DNA of 64,000 nucleotides, taken from Sanderia malayensis. Its lineage: Eukaryota > Cnidaria > Scyphozoa > Semaeostomeae > Pelagiidae. Each line of letters opens with the position of its first letter. Position 1 is the first letter of the stretch. The position numbers and the translations under genes were made by a program. This document shows, piece after piece, positions 1-12,368 of this stretch. The stretch is taken from NCBI GenBank assembly GCA_013076295.1, contig RQOL01000855.1:1488001-1552000 (forward strand), written 5' to 3'. The notes under the pieces were generated by a model. That model worked only from the letters and a program-made list of their open reading frames with translations. It ran no database searches and was not told the origin of the DNA.

Positions 1-1815
1 ATTTTCTTCTTTCACCTGGCGTCGATGATCTAAATCTGTTTTGTTTCCACAGAGGACAAGAAGAACATTTTCATCTACATATTCCTGGGAAGGAATGGAA
101 ACATTGGTTAAGTAGCCCTCACGAATGGAATAAAACAGGGAATAAATGGCATAAATGTATCACCGAGGAGCAAAAGGCACCTATGTAAGAGTATGCAGTA
201 TATACTCGTGAAATAACACATAAGCAGGTAATACTGTTAATGTACAATGTATAATGTATGAACATGAATGTATGAATATATAGTGTATGGCAAATAACGT
301 ACAAAGATTGTTTTGATCCAACTTCTTATGCTTGTAAATGAGACATTTTTAATTAAGTCGTAAACAAGCACAACAACATCCGCTTTGCGAAAATATGAAG
401 GAGGCAAACTGTTAAACCTGGAATTAAAATAACAAACAAATGAAGATAACTACAAGTAAAATAAACAATTAATAAAAAAGAATGAGGTAAATATAAGTAC
501 AATAATACAAAAAACAAACGACATTTATGATCAAAGTACAATAATCTACAATGGTCTACAATAGGGTATAACAGCTTAATATTCAATTCAAAAGCTTAAC
601 ATTGGCATAATATACAGAACATAACACAAATACAATGACATACCATCACGACAACACTAGGACAACACTAAGACAACACTGAGTGCAGCTAACGATGGTA
701 CAAAGAGTCAAAAAACAACAGACAGAAATAAATAAAGGAGAAAGGAAAAAGCAAGAAATAATAGTCATGTTAGTAACATGGTGGTTTATCAGACTGTTCA
801 GTGCATTATTTGACGGTTTTGCTTTTGTTTTATCGATTAAAAATGACGTGACGGAGAAATTATTACCTGTATATTAATTTGTGTTTTGAACCTTCAGCTT
901 TTAGAACGTAAGTACACCTTAAAAATCGAATTAAATCAATATTAGGAAGCCAGCGGTTATGTGATTAGACACTTGCGTTGCTTAACGTCAACAATTAGTC
1001 ATAATATCAAGAATTGCTATTATGTTGTACCGTCAGGAAACACAAAAACCATATCAATGTTATTGTTAGTTTGTTGTGTTAAACGTTTTGCTCAGCCAAT
1101 TATATGACAATGCAATATGAATCTCTTGTTAGAATGTTATATGTTGTGTATATGTGCTTGCGTATGTGTATGAGTGGAAGGGTAGGGATGAGATGAAGTG
1201 GTTTGACAAAATTTGATAAAAGTAACTGAGAAATAAAAAGAGACGGTAGAGGTAAGCAAAAGTAAGAAATACTACCCTTTGAGACTCCAAACCGAGACCT
1301 CTTTCGACTAATTGATGATCAACCATTCTCACAACACTCGAGAAACTAAAGTTATGCCAAAAGACACCTTGATATCGCATAAAACTTCACTGCCAATTGA
1401 CTATTGTGGTATATGCTTAAGTCATTGGATAACTAAGGGAGATAGTAAATGTAAATAAAACAAAATTTATACCTTTCCTGTCCTACGGTGTCCCAAAGAT
1501 TCAAAGTCAAGCTTTGCTTGCCAACTGTGACTATTTTTCTTTGACAATCAGGAGCTAAAAAGCAGAAACGAATATCGGTGTGATTGAGACGTGCAGACGT
1601 CAGAGAAAATCTCTGTTCATGAAGCTTTGAAGCATATGATATATGGTAATACAATGGTTTTAATTACCGGAGGTTGGTACCCGCTCATTGTCGAAGGTTC
1701 CTTTGCAAATCTTTCGAATGATGCTACTCTTTCCAACACCCGCATCACCAATGAAAATTACCTTATATTCATTGCCAATTGGAGTTACCGGCTTCAAAGG
1801 CATGGGCTTTGAAAC
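1..1815 (-). other. Rab G-domain exons
   Basis: Exon 1815-1668 carries the first beta strand (EYKVIFIG) and P-loop GDAGVGKSS, then KGTFDNERVPTS before a GTAATT donor. Exon 1554-1473 continues APDCQRKIVTVG and ends in LWDTVGQER. The last exon in the window holds VLLVLCGNKTDLD, the guanine-specificity motif. Two departures from canonical Rabs: switch II has TVGQE where TAGQE is usual, and switch I reads PTSAPD where PTIGVD is usual, although the Thr is kept. The exon for the strand ending in YDxT was not recognised between 118 and 1472. Confidence 0.8.
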
Positions 1816-4800
1816 CTGAAATGTAAAAAAAACATAAAAACTATCTGCATTACTACATCATATGGCAAACTTGATAACAAACTAGCAAACTACACAAAAT
1901 AACTACAGTGGAATCTCTATATAACGGACAACATTGGGACCAATGGTTGCATTTGCAAAGAAATGACCAATTTTGAAAAAAATATTTGTCCGAGGTGTTC
2001 AGAGGTGTCATTTGTATAGAGATTATTTAAGTTATTTAGGTTATTTAAGAGGTTTTCACTGTACATATAAAACAATATACTTTAAATGTGCCACAATGTC
2101 CCATAATGTAGCACAGTGTCCGATAATGTAATACAGTGTTCTATAATGTAATACAGTGTCCTATAATGTATTACAACATCCTATAATGTATTACAATGTG
2201 CTATAATGTATTACAGTGTGCCATAATGTATTACAGTGTCCTATAATGTATTACAGCGTGCTATAATGAATTACAGTGTCCCATAATGTATTACAGTGTG
2301 CTATATTGAATGATCAGAATATTTACCTTTATTGGTGTACTTGCTAGTTTTGGAACAATATGCTGAGATTTTTCTTGAAACGATGCTTCAGAAACCACAG
2401 AGCTTCGATTACTGGAACGTGCTGATCCATTCGGAGACACAAATGTATTCTTCGTGGGACTCTTTTTCTGTTGTTGCTGTTGCTGCCGTTGTTGTTGTTG
2501 TTGCTGTTGTTGCTGCTGTCGTTGTTGTTGTTGCTGCTGTCGTTGTTGTTGCTGTTGTTGTTGCCTTGGAGACTGTTTCTCTGGTTTGGGAGTGGACTCC
2601 AAGCATTCCTCTATCAATGAACGTCTTGGACTCTTTGGTGACAACTGCTCGTCTCGCCAATAAATACTCGAGTTCATTGTTGAATTGCGTTCCTGCAATA
2701 TGCTATTTGCATTTCTCAGATCCTGTAACTCTTGGGTTAAATTGCTAAAATATTCTCGCTCCTCCAGAACGTCTTCATATTTCCGTAAACATCTGAAAAA
2801 ACCAAAAAATGCATGAGTAGGTAGAAGGAAGCCAAGAAAAATATATCTTCGATTCATTTAAAGAAACAAAACAATATAAAGAGTATGAATGTTTACAATC
2901 TTCAATTGTTTCGCTATTTTCTACCTATTATTCCGAAAAACATCAAATATATTCGCTATTAATGTGAAAGATATCAAAAAATAACAAACCGTTGATAGTT
3001 CTGTTTGTTTTCTTCTGCCATTTTCGACATGTTCACCAAATTTTCATGCATTTCATTGTATTCTCTGTTTGCTTTATCAAGTTTCCATGACAATATTTGA
3101 CTTTCTTGAAGAAGATGATCATTCTCATGTCGTTGTTGTGATTCGATAAGATGAGACTTACGCAATTGTTCACCAATCTAAGATGCATTAATCACTGTTT
3201 TACAAGGCATTAATAGTATTAATTCATTACCTCTTGTGCATAAATTTAATTGCTACCCTAAGATGTGTTAAAATAAATACAGTTGACATTCGCCATCTCG
3301 AAATCTCAAAAGAAATTGAATTTCGTCGAGTTAGGAAGCGTTTGAAATAACGGATGTCCCAACAAAACTGTACCAAAGCGAAAAGAAATAGAATATCGTT
3401 CGAGAAATATAAGATAGCTGACGTCAAATGTATATACGCTATCATTAGGGATATCAATTTGATTTCTTTGCTTACCTTTTCGTTTGCTAATTTCAAGGTA
3501 TGGCACTCTTCCAATATTGCTTCCAACCTTGCTTCCACCTAAAAAGATAAAAAAATACACAACTTGAAAGATAACAGATTAATGTCAACATAAAAGATTA
3601 ATGTCGACATTGTCCTTTGCAAATTGTGACGCTGTTACACTTGCAGCGCGCATCCTTGTAGCATCACTATATTGCTCACTGACTTCAGAAACGAAATACG
3701 AACAAATGCAATATCCTACTTCAGCTTTGCTCTTCAAAGTCTCTTGCAATTCAGCTTCTCTCGTGTCAATTTTTCGATTGAATTCACACCTCTGGTGCTC
3801 TTCCCTTTCATTATGCTAAAAACCAACAAGAGTACCCTACATAGAATCATGGCTATCTGTAAAAGGGAGAACGGGGAAACTGGGAACGGAGAAAAACGAA
3901 ATATGACGCCATACAAGCCATAGAATCATTCCATTGAAAAATAGTACTTTTTTAATAACAAAGTAACGCTACAATGAAACATGTCAGACGAATATTCACC
4001 GCTTTTTGTAATTGTTCCTTGTCCCTTGATAAAAGCTGTTCCATGTCCTCGTAGATTTCAGCAACCTCTCTCTCATGTTGCTCTGTTTTACTGCAATGCA
4101 ATACAAAACATACACCAATCAGTAGAGCTACCATCAACTTTATTTATACCTATAGTGTTGTTTGATGACAGCAATAGCGTGCAACTCCGAGTCACAAACG
4201 ACGCAGTGTTCCTTGTGCGTTATTCTTATTAAATTAAACTCACTCTACCTATCGTTGTAGCAACAGAGGATTATCTTTGCCGAGAGAGACTATCATTTCG
4301 TTACATTCTTATACCTTTCATGATATATGATGTTGCGACTTGAAAACATTGTACAATAATGAATACCTGTTTAGCGCAAGATCAAGTTCTTGGCATTTTG
4401 TGTATGCTCGCTGAATCTCATTGACGATGCACTTCAAGAAGTCTTCAAAAGGCTGCACCAAATCCGAGTTATAAATACTAATCTGTTGCCATAGATAGCG
4501 AACATTTTGATTCCTAGAGAAAATAAACAAAATTGTTTACAATAAAGGGAAACTCAAATGAATGTGAATAATGATGCCCCTTAATGCGCCAAAGAAAAGT
4601 ATTCAACAATATTAAATAAATAATAAAACGTATGAGAGGGGGGCTTTTTCAACGCCATTCGCTGCACTTGCCTTCACAAAATAATACCATCGCTTACATA
4701 GTGACATAGTTTTAGGCTCCCAATTAGGGCACATGATTAAGCTCTCCAGACTTGCTATGATGACCCCCATCGAACTGGCTAACCAATATCTCGACATGAA

Positions 4801-7800
4801 TGTACAAAAGAATCGATAACAAATTTTTCTGATAATTCTGGGCATTTTTCTGTTGACCACGTGTTCATGACGAAATCTCAAAACAGATGTGTTTCTCCAA
4901 GGAGGTCTTTTGAAATAATAGGCCAATGCAAGTTGTCTCTCCAGGGGAGTTCCGAAAAAACTTCACAATCCTATTACATTGATTTAAGTTTCAAAGTTTA
5001 ATTTGAATTTGAATAACATAATGTCATAATCCCCAAAATATTCTCCCAGATGATATATAAACTCCATACAACCCTTGAAACATTAATCCCTTTACGTAAC
5101 TTCGTTTGGATTAATGGAGATTGTAGTTATTTCTCGTTAGAAGCCGCTATTTAAACATCAAAGTTAAACAAGTCCCAACCGTTTGGCTTTTCATTTCGTC
5201 ATGGCAGGTTTTGTATTAGGTTTTCGAAAGTTTAGTTACTTCTCAAAGCGACTGTGGCTGACCAGCAAAGCTGGAATAGATCAACCATTAGATCAAATCT
5301 ATGAGATCAACCCAACAAGCATCCAGCCACGACAACCACATTCATTATCATAATACAACATGATATAGCCTGTTATAATATGCAGCACATTCTTAGAATT
5401 ACAAATAAACAGATGAGAGATTTATCTGATGTACAATGTACGCAAACGAATTCCACTTCAGTAGAAAAGTTTGTTTGAATTTCAAAATATTATTACCTTA
5501 ACTCAACACAGTACAGTTCGTTGTACAATAACAAATTCAATTAAGTCGTGATCGAAACATAAAACGGACAAAGATCAAAACTTTGGCCTTGGAATTTCGC
5601 ACAAGTATGTTGACACGAAACATAATACGAATGTGAAGTTATATTTTGTTTATAAAATAAACAATTCCAACCGACAGGACCCAAGCGGTAAACGGTAGCA
5701 AATAACAGCATTTCATTAATAAAAATGCCATGTGAAACAACTTACCCACTGAGAGAGAGAATTAACTCGAAAACTTGATCTAATTCATCGCAAGGATCCA
5801 TAGCAAACATGTTAACCACTCTTGCTCACAATAACATTTCATGCCATAAATAATTCAGCAAGTGAAGCACATTGAATGACAACACATTATTTCACTTAAC
5901 AAACGTAAAAAAAGCTCTAATCAAATGCTTTTCGTACGCAACCGCCAGTAAGAAACATAGAACAATCAAAATATCCGCAAAATTCTTCTCCTATGATTGT
6001 GTTTTGTCTATTTCCATAATTAGATTCAAATTCAAGCTATGATACCTCGATCTCATGCAACGGCACCATGAAGACGAGGTTGGGATCTTAGCATTAAGGT
6101 TAAGGGATAATTTTTCAAAGTGTTTTCAATTATATTTTAACAGCCAAGCGTAAACAGCAGCGATTTTTCCCAAACAGCACTGATAGCCTCCCTGGCCTAT
6201 AACACAACAATTTCGAGACAAAAACAAGATAATTGGTCTTGCCTCATTGTTTGAAAACAATGATCTGCAGAAATACTTTATCAATATAGTTCACATGGAG
6301 ATCAGACAAAGCATAAAGAAGGAACAGATAATCAAGTTATACCACAAAAGCAACAAGAACAGCCCCAATCCACGATAATCACGTTTATTGATTATCATGA
6401 ATGGGCCGTTAAGTGAATAGCAACCCACTGTATGTAAGTCAATAAGGTCATTTAATATTCGTAAACAGCCAGGTATTCCACGAGGTTTGTTTGACGCATC
6501 GCAATAGCAACCTTACAAAATTAAAAGCAACAAGAAAGTTACCTGAAAGAAAGAGCTCTATTCATATACACTTACCCGCCAAATATGGAGACAGCATTGA
6601 TCCTTTTCATCACTGTGTCCCAATCCTCCACGCAGCCCGAATGATTCCTCGCAGCCTCAACTTCAAGCAATAGTTCGTGCAGACTCGTTTCCGATGAGGA
6701 CAGGCAAGAACTCAGTCCAACTCCACTGTAATTCAGTATCTTATCGTAAATTTCTGCATGATTGGCATTGGCCACATCGAAAATCAAATTGCCGCGAACA
6801 TTTCTGTCCACGGTGGCTCCGAATTGCATTTGGTTATCGTCACTTTCTGAATGGAGGTTGAGCTCGTGCGAATTTTCGTCTGATTGTAAATCAGTAGCAT
6901 TATCCATCGCATCTACGTTATGATCGTCTGCCGATACGCAATTCTGACGAGTACCACATTCAGAATGATAATCGAACATTGGATCTAATTCAGCCTCGTC
7001 ATCGGAACGAGACGTGACATCGTTATTATGAGTTGTCTTTGAGTATAGATCATCATCACTAGAAATAGATTCAAAACCATCTGTTATGGGATTAGACGTT
7101 GCTTCATGATGAGCTTCACTTGTATCATTGTTGGTTGGACTTGCACTGCGTCTGCCATTTGGTTTTACAGTACTATGATCATCGCTTAAATCCATGCTTG
7201 TCCTAAACCAAGGCGGACATTTACGTTCATCGGATAATTCAGTGCTCGTAAATTCATTTGCAACATTCCACCTTACATCGCGAGGCCAAACATCACATTT
7301 CCTGTTGCCATAAACACCCAAATTAGATAAAGTGTGCGAATCGACTATTTTCAAAAGGTCACTAATTGCTTCCTTAGCAAATCCTTTGCTGAGATCACAA
7401 TCCCTATTCACATCATGACGATCCAATTTGCTGTGACTTGCAAGGTTCTTGGGAGAAGAATAGTTCACATTATCCCCCTCTACCCCATCGGGGGGCAAAC
7501 GAACCTGATCCTCGCTTCCAATACATGATGTCCCACGAACTCTGCTTCCTTGGCGTTTCCGCAAACTTGGGCTTCTTATCAATGAGGCTTTAGCAGAGGT
7601 TCTACAGGGACTAACACTCAATGCAGAGCTATCAATCGCTAATAAACCATCACCTTCAAACACATCATCCTCCTTAGTGATATTACTACTTGGTGTTGCA
7701 TCGAAAACGCATTGTTTATAGTCAGTAGTATCAACCAGGCGATCAACGTTGTTTACCTGTATAGCTGCGCTGCGCACAATGTCGATGGGATGAGGAGGAG

Positions 7801-8113
7801 CATCTTTGTCTTTTGTACCGGGTTTTCGTTTAGGACAATCTACAGGCGATGACACGGCATTATTCTTCTCTTCCGTATTTATGCCTGTGGTGTGCGATGA
7901 AACTTCACCGGATGACAAGAAGGCCTCCGCGAAATCTTCAAACGTGACTCTACCCTGTCCATTTTTATCTAAAAGCGAAAATACAGAGCGTACTTGAGAC
8001 TGGTTGAATTCTTCCAACAACGAGACTTCATCCAACGTAATATATCCTTTCGACTCTTGGTCTAAATACGAAAAGAGGTCTTTGGCAGTCTCATAATTAG
8101 AAGGTGTATTCAT
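1..8113 (-). CDS. EF-hand / coiled-coil / Rab GTPase, RASEF-CRACR2A-RAB44 type (3' partial, multi-exon)
   Basis: Large Rab-type GTPase expected to act in calcium-linked membrane trafficking. Gene order is EF-hands, coiled coil, poly-Gln linker, Rab G domain, the signature of the RASEF/CRACR2A/RAB44 group. Exons read in phase: 8113-6576, 4513-4367, 4090-4000, 3815-3720, 3538-3476, 3177-2990, 2792-2327, 1815-1668, 1554-1473, and a last visible exon from about 117 (or 100) to the window edge. G-domain motifs seen: P-loop GDAGVGKSS, switch II WDTVGQER, and NKTD. I could not find the exon that should lie between WDTVGQER and the NKTD exon (the YDxT region), so the model has a gap in 118-1472. The C-terminus, where a prenylated Cys would be, is outside the window. 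Family assignment is firm; which subfamily is not. Confidence 0.85.
1904..2064. mobile_element. pogo/Tigger-like MITE candidate in an intron
   Basis: Begins TACAGTGGAATCTCT and ends GAGGTTTTCACTGTA: imperfect terminal inverted repeats starting with TA-CAGTG, the shape of pogo/Tigger non-autonomous elements that insert at TA. About 160 bp, no coding capacity. Confidence 0.45.
2090..2310. repeat. 20-bp minisatellite
   Basis: About eleven tandem copies of a unit close to ATAATGTATTACAGTGTCCT, each with one to three changes. It sits in the intron directly downstream of the poly-Gln exon and stops just short of that exon's splice donor. Confidence 0.85.
2327..2792 (-). other. Exon with coiled-coil end and Arg-interrupted poly-Gln tract
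   Basis: 155 codons between a TTTTTTCAG acceptor and a GTAAAT donor. It starts with the last helical part (RKYEDVLEEREYF) and a Ser/Pro segment, then about 35 residues of Gln broken by single Arg residues, then a Ser-rich basic linker before the G domain. The Gln tract is mostly CAA/CAG and is the source of poly-Cys, poly-Val and poly-Thr readings in other frames. Arg interruptions would limit pure CAG expansion. Confidence 0.8.
2990..4513 (-). other. Coiled-coil exons of the Rab gene
   Basis: Five exons (4513-4367, 4090-4000, 3815-3720, 3538-3476, 3177-2990) join in phase into a continuous charged helix rich in E, Q, K and R with regular Leu/Ile/Met. It begins with a segment around NVRYLWQQI and PFEDFL, which resembles the start of the CRACR2A/RASEF coiled coil, then runs through HEREVAEIYEDMEQLL and later heptads. 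Coiled coils in this family mediate self-association. The join after KSKAE uses a GTAGGA donor, weaker than the others but phase-consistent. Confidence 0.75.
4514..5745. other. Intron of the Rab gene, no feature recognised
   Basis: AT-rich sequence between the alternative start exon and the first coiled-coil exon. The antisense-looking open stretch near 4612-4926 has no family resemblance and no supporting splice sites. I see no conserved element here. The same is true of 5811-6575, apart from whatever promoter would serve the short start exon. Confidence 0.5.
5746..5810 (-). other. Candidate alternative first exon (or cassette exon) of the Rab gene
   Basis: A short open stretch starting MFAMDPCDELDQ is followed by the donor GG|GTAAG in phase 2, exactly the phase needed to join the exon at 4513 and the same phase as the donor of the EF-hand exon. 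A product from here would lack the EF-hands and keep the coiled coil and Rab domain. It could instead be an internal exon: an AG a few bases upstream is also in phase 2, but it has no clear pyrimidine tract, and an in-frame TGA lies just upstream of it. Alternative start is my preferred reading. Confidence 0.45.
6576..8113 (-). other. First coding exon of the Rab gene: paired EF-hands and long acidic disordered region
   Basis: Encodes 512 residues plus two bases. The ATG at 8113 opens the frame. An EF-hand pair lies near residues 12-65: first loop begins D-Q-E-S-K-G-Y-I, second D-K-N-G-Q-G-R-V, both with the central Gly and hydrophobic position 8. The second loop ends in Asp rather than Glu, which can weaken calcium binding. 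The rest is Ser/Asp/Asn-rich and probably disordered until a short helical stretch at the end. The donor GG|GTAAG leaves phase 2, matching the acceptor of the exon at 4513. Confidence 0.85.
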
Positions 8114-9288
8114 GTCCTTAGGTTAATAATATTCCATCTTTCATCTCTCATCCACAATGTCCAAGAGTTAATGACGATGACAAACCTCTATTAATATATA
8201 AATATAATTTAATTGCCCTAACAACTAACGAGGCACAGAATCTTGACGTACGTACACGAGGAATAGACAACACAACAGAGGAATATTATATCCTTTTCTC
8301 ATCAAACATTGCTGACAAATGCCCAGATCAAATAGAAATTAATCAACCGTAAGGTGCTATAGAAATGACGTCGACGGGTTGCCAGGACACGACTCATTAT
8401 AATTAATTATAGCTCCATTCATCTGTTACTCATTATTTTTACCAAACTATATTATTATGATCATTAATGTTAATACAATTCTTGTTATTATTAATAATGT
8501 ATTTATAATTTTAATCGATTTAATTTCGGAGTGTCGAATTTGCTTCTTGGTTTGACGTTTCTTCAATGACCCGAAAAATAATAAGATCGATAAAATATTA
8601 ACGTGACATTGTAAAGCGCTTTAAGCTCAGCTGAGCAAAACAAAACAAGGTTATTGAAGAGAGAGAAAATAAAATAGCCACACAAATATAACAATCTCAA
8701 TTGCAATTATCAAGCATAATCATCATCAATATATAACATTTGTTAATTTCGATAAAGTGTTTAAACAAAGTCCGTTGCAAGAGATGTATTTACACTGAGG
8801 CCCTGGGCCACAAAGCACTAGCATTTAACACTATCGAAAATGACGAGAAAAGACGGATTTTAACCCAAAAACAGTGTGTTAAAATGATTAGCAAAGTTTT
8901 TACCTCCAGCTACAACAAATCTAACTGAATGTAAAATATAAGCAAAGAAGAAAAACAGCGACCTTCGGCCTGCCACGCCCGAACCTAACTTTCCTGTCCT
9001 TCTCTTTATCTTCTGCCACTGCCAAATATGAATTGGATAGAGGGACAAAAAGAAATGCAAATTCCTTCGTAAACAACAACAATATCTTTTAATATGTAAC
9101 TAGGAACAAAAAAATAAGCATGCTAGACAACATAGAAAGTTTCTTAACTTCTCCAGTTAAACAAAATCTCCTACCAAAGTTTCGAAAATATATGGCCCTA
9201 AGGATTGTTATAAATGTTCTCTTATAAAAAAATGGTTGTATCTATACTGTGTCTACCATGCTTCAAATAATCGAAATAAAAATAAGTA
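8114..9288. other. Intergenic: upstream of the Rab gene
   Basis: Should contain the promoter and 5' UTR of the Rab gene and the distal 3' flank of the MADF gene. AT-rich, with no open frame of recognisable content and no RNA gene seen. Confidence 0.5.
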
Positions 9289-9596
9289 CTCTTAGGTGCC
9301 TAATTGCCGTCCCCCCCCGCTAATTAATTTTTGAAAATTTTCCAACCCCCCCGCTCTTATTAGGACCCCCCGCTTATTAAATTTTTCAACTTCGCGTAAA
9401 TCACAAAATAAATAGATACCAGTCTTGCATAGACAAAATAAGATAAAAATTGAGTCTGGGGAAGGAGAACAACTTTGAAATAAATTCAACAAAATCCAAC
9501 CCCCCCGCTAATTGGGACCCCCCCGGCAATTAATTTTCAACAAAAAATCCAACCCCCCCGCTAATTGGGACCCCCCGGCAATTAGGCACCTAAGAG
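9289..9596. mobile_element. MITE with about 21-bp terminal inverted repeats and TA target duplication
   Basis: Ends are CTCTTAGGTGCCTAATTGCCG and its exact inverted copy, each flanked by TA. Length 308 bp. The interior is unusual: runs of 6-8 C alternate with AT-rich words such as GCTAATTGGGACC, in internal direct repeats (copies near 9500-9535 and 9550-9585). No coding capacity. TA duplication suggests Tc1/mariner or pogo mobilisation. Confidence 0.8.
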
Positions 9597-9675
9597 TAAT
9601 TCACATAGAGTATTATATTTATATACACATAGGATTCACTGTGAAATCTGCTGTAAATAATTATATTAGATAAAT

Positions 9676-10599
9676 CTAATGTGAGTTTTGTTCCCCTGAA
9701 ACATCTGGGAGTACTTGAACACCGTCGGAATTAAGAGGAGATTTTGTGTCCCCTTCAAGTGAAAACGAAGCAAGAAATGGCGGATTATTTTGTGACATTC
9801 TCCTTTGAAGTTGCTCTTGCTGTTGCAAAATGGCCAACTGTTTACGTTTTGTTGTGCACAAACATTGTTGTATCTGCAATTTCAGGTCTTCTTTCAATAG
9901 TTCGTCTGTTATGGTCATAATCGTCCTTCCGACATGTTCAGCAAATACCATATCAGCATGAAGGTCATTCAAATCAGTGGTAAAACTATGGTTATCCCTG
10001 CTTGGTTGTATCAAACTCGTGGCTGCCTTCGACGTGCTGTTGTCATTTGGTTTTTGCAGGCGTGCAATTGTCGCATCTAGTCTTCCTTTATCGTTGGTTT
10101 TTTGTTTCTTATTTGGAGTCAAAAGCTCTTGGCTTTCAGATTCAATTTCCTCTGATTTATTCAAATTGTTAACAGCATTTTCCACTCCGACATCTTGCGT
10201 GTCGTGTTCTGACAGATCCAACCTTGGTATCCTTTGTTTTTGATTCATATGATCCTGCAGGAACGACAACGGCTGAAAATAGGCCCATCTTGAGTTGAAA
10301 TCTCCGCCAGCCGTATCCGACATCTTTCTTTTCTCCCGACCATAATAGCTGCGTAGATTTTCCATTTTTCTCGTTATATCTCCAGCAGATATAACACCCA
10401 TTGCAAGACATATATCATTCATAGCTAGTGCTCTTTTATCCCGCTTGTAATAATCAGGATGTCTTGGGTTATACAGGAGCTCGTGCTTCGACCAGTGTTC
10501 TATCAGACGGTCTGTCTCCTCCGATGTCCACATTCGCGGTCCAATTGTGCCCGCTGTAGTCTCTCTTCGACTTACTGGCAAATTGAACTCGTCTTCCAT
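9676..10599 (-). CDS. MADF/Myb-SANT-like DNA-binding protein, single exon
   Basis: 307 residues, no intron. Residues about 23-115 form a MADF/Myb-like module: WTSEETDRLIEHW, then LYNPRHPDYYKRDKRA, and the third-helix region KMENLRSYYGREKRKM, then a trailing FQPLSFLQDH. The middle is polar and disordered with basic patches (NKKQK) that could act as nuclear localisation signals. The C-terminal 80 residues are helical and Gln-rich (EQLQRRM), in the place where a BESS or oligomerisation segment usually sits, though I do not see a clear BESS motif. Such proteins are sequence-specific regulators, and several were domesticated from PIF/Harbinger transposons; the intronless structure is compatible with that but does not prove it. 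Confidence 0.85.
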   Translation of the reverse strand: MEDEFNLPVSRRETTAGTIGPRMWTSEETDRLIEHWSKHELLYNPRHPDYYKRDKRALAMNDICLAMGVISAGDITRKMENLRSYYGREKRKMSDTAGGDFNSRWAYFQPLSFLQDHMNQKQRIPRLDLSEHDTQDVGVENAVNNLNKSEEIESESQELLTPNKKQKTNDKGRLDATIARLQKPNDNSTSKAATSLIQPSRDNHSFTTDLNDLHADMVFAEHVGRTIMTITDELLKEDLKLQIQQCLCTTKRKQLAILQQQEQLQRRMSQNNPPFLASFSLEGDTKSPLNSDGVQVLPDVSGEQNSH

Positions 10600-12368
10600 A
10601 TCTATTTATCAACTATATACACGCACAAATCTTTAAATACAAAGCCACAGAGCCAGCAAAATGCTTTGAATAAGTTGAAATGAAAACGGTTCAGTCCGTC
10701 AGTCATGAGAAGACAGCCAGACACAACACAACACAGGCCACCCACCGCATGCCACGAGGTCAGTCGCACAGGGTGTCAAACGACAATCCGCTCCGCTTCT
10801 TCCCTGCTATGTTATTGTTCTGGGCAAATGCAAGGCAGAATCCACGCATGTATGACGTATTGGGTGCCTGCCTATTCATTGCTTGTTTGTTAATTCATTA
10901 TAGTCGAGTCATTTTAACATTTATTGATTCAGTTTACAGACAGTATGCTAATAGTTTAACCTGCTACATCAAGCATATTTGGCATTGCATTTCAGCCAGT
11001 GTTGATGGATGATGATAAATATAATTTGCTTTGTGAGGAGTTGAGAGAAATTCTCGCTTCTTTTAAATTTTACATCTATCAGCAAAATACATCACTTGGT
11101 GCTCATGAAATTTTATATCGTGTTCTGTCTTTCGCGTGACAATAGTTTTAAATGGACGCCAACCCGCTTGCTTATAAGGAAAGTACACAGAGAAACGCGA
11201 AACAGACAAAACATGTTAATATAATAATTAAACTGTATAGTTTACCTTGTGATGAATGTGCCATGCTTTGAAGTGTTTACTTCACGTTGTCGCTTGCCAA
11301 AGATTGGCCATGCTTCATCAAAGTGAAGAATTTTCAACCAAATCATGCAGACCGAGGGAAGTGAATAAAAATCCAGCTGATTTCCGCTTATATCCTGAGG
11401 AAGGGAGGGACACAGAATTACGAGTGAACACAAAAAGATATTTTTGTTTTTGTAATTTCTATCAGGCGCTCCTTATATAAGTGTCAAATCCTAATTTGAA
11501 TATTAAATGGGATATGGTGGATTTTCTTAATTAATACACAGAATTTTCAAGAACATCCGCCCAAATAACAAAAATGATTTGTTTTGCACCAAAGAATAAC
11601 AAAGAGAGTTGAAATACCAGGGGAATTTCGGTCAGACTTATCTTTAAATTATACTTATTAGTGAAAAAATGTGTGGGTTTTGCAATAGCCAAAGAGAGAG
11701 AGCACAGAAAAAGATATCTAGGTATCACCACAGATAAAATAATAGATTGCTTCATCTTTTCAATATTTTTTGCAACGAAATGCTTCAGTGTTTTAAAAGA
11801 AATACAAGAAAAATATGCCATGCTTACAAAAGCTTCATACCTCAGTTCTTCAACTTCACAAACGTCTGCAAATACACTTGTAAATTAATAATGTAAATAA
11901 TTTAATTGCCACATCTGTGGTGGCCATATAAGCGAGGCTTCTTGGCTTGTTAGGCCATGGCAAAAAACGGCGAGTGTAACTCTCCTTGAAGAAACTGAAT
12001 GAAAAAATGTCATCTTCATTTCACTCAGACAAGTCTCCTGGGATGCAAAAAGCAGAACTTTTTACAGGTGAATGAATTTTGTTTGAAAAATTTTCATTCA
12101 CCACCAAAATGTTTTCACTGGTCTTATTTGCATAATGGAAAAACAAAAGTTCCACCTCAAGTTATAAGTCATTCATGCGGACTACTGACAAAAAACGAGA
12201 GAAAAAAAACAGTTAAAACTTTCATTAATAATGTTTGATTGAATTCAAAAGTTCTAATGCAATATATTCTTCAAGCAAAAATAAAATATCACTTTGCAAT
12301 GTATATATAATAAATAAATATCGATATAATTTTAAATGAAATTATATGTGATAGCTCTCCAGTCAAAA
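10600..12368. other. Intergenic between giant gene A and the MADF gene
   Basis: Holds the 5' flank of the MADF gene and the 3' flank of gene A. The first 250 bases are less AT-rich than the rest and may be the MADF promoter. Plus-strand open stretches at 10680-11012 and 11999-12238 show no family resemblance. No RNA gene or repeat recognised. Confidence 0.5.

Noticed and set aside
2332..2748. Plus-strand poly-Val and poly-Cys frames and a minus-strand poly-Thr frame
   Set aside because: Other readings of the CAG/CAA poly-Gln tract.
10680..11012. Plus-strand 110-codon frame upstream of the MADF gene
   Set aside because: No family resemblance, no splice partners, and it overlaps the likely promoter; considered chance.
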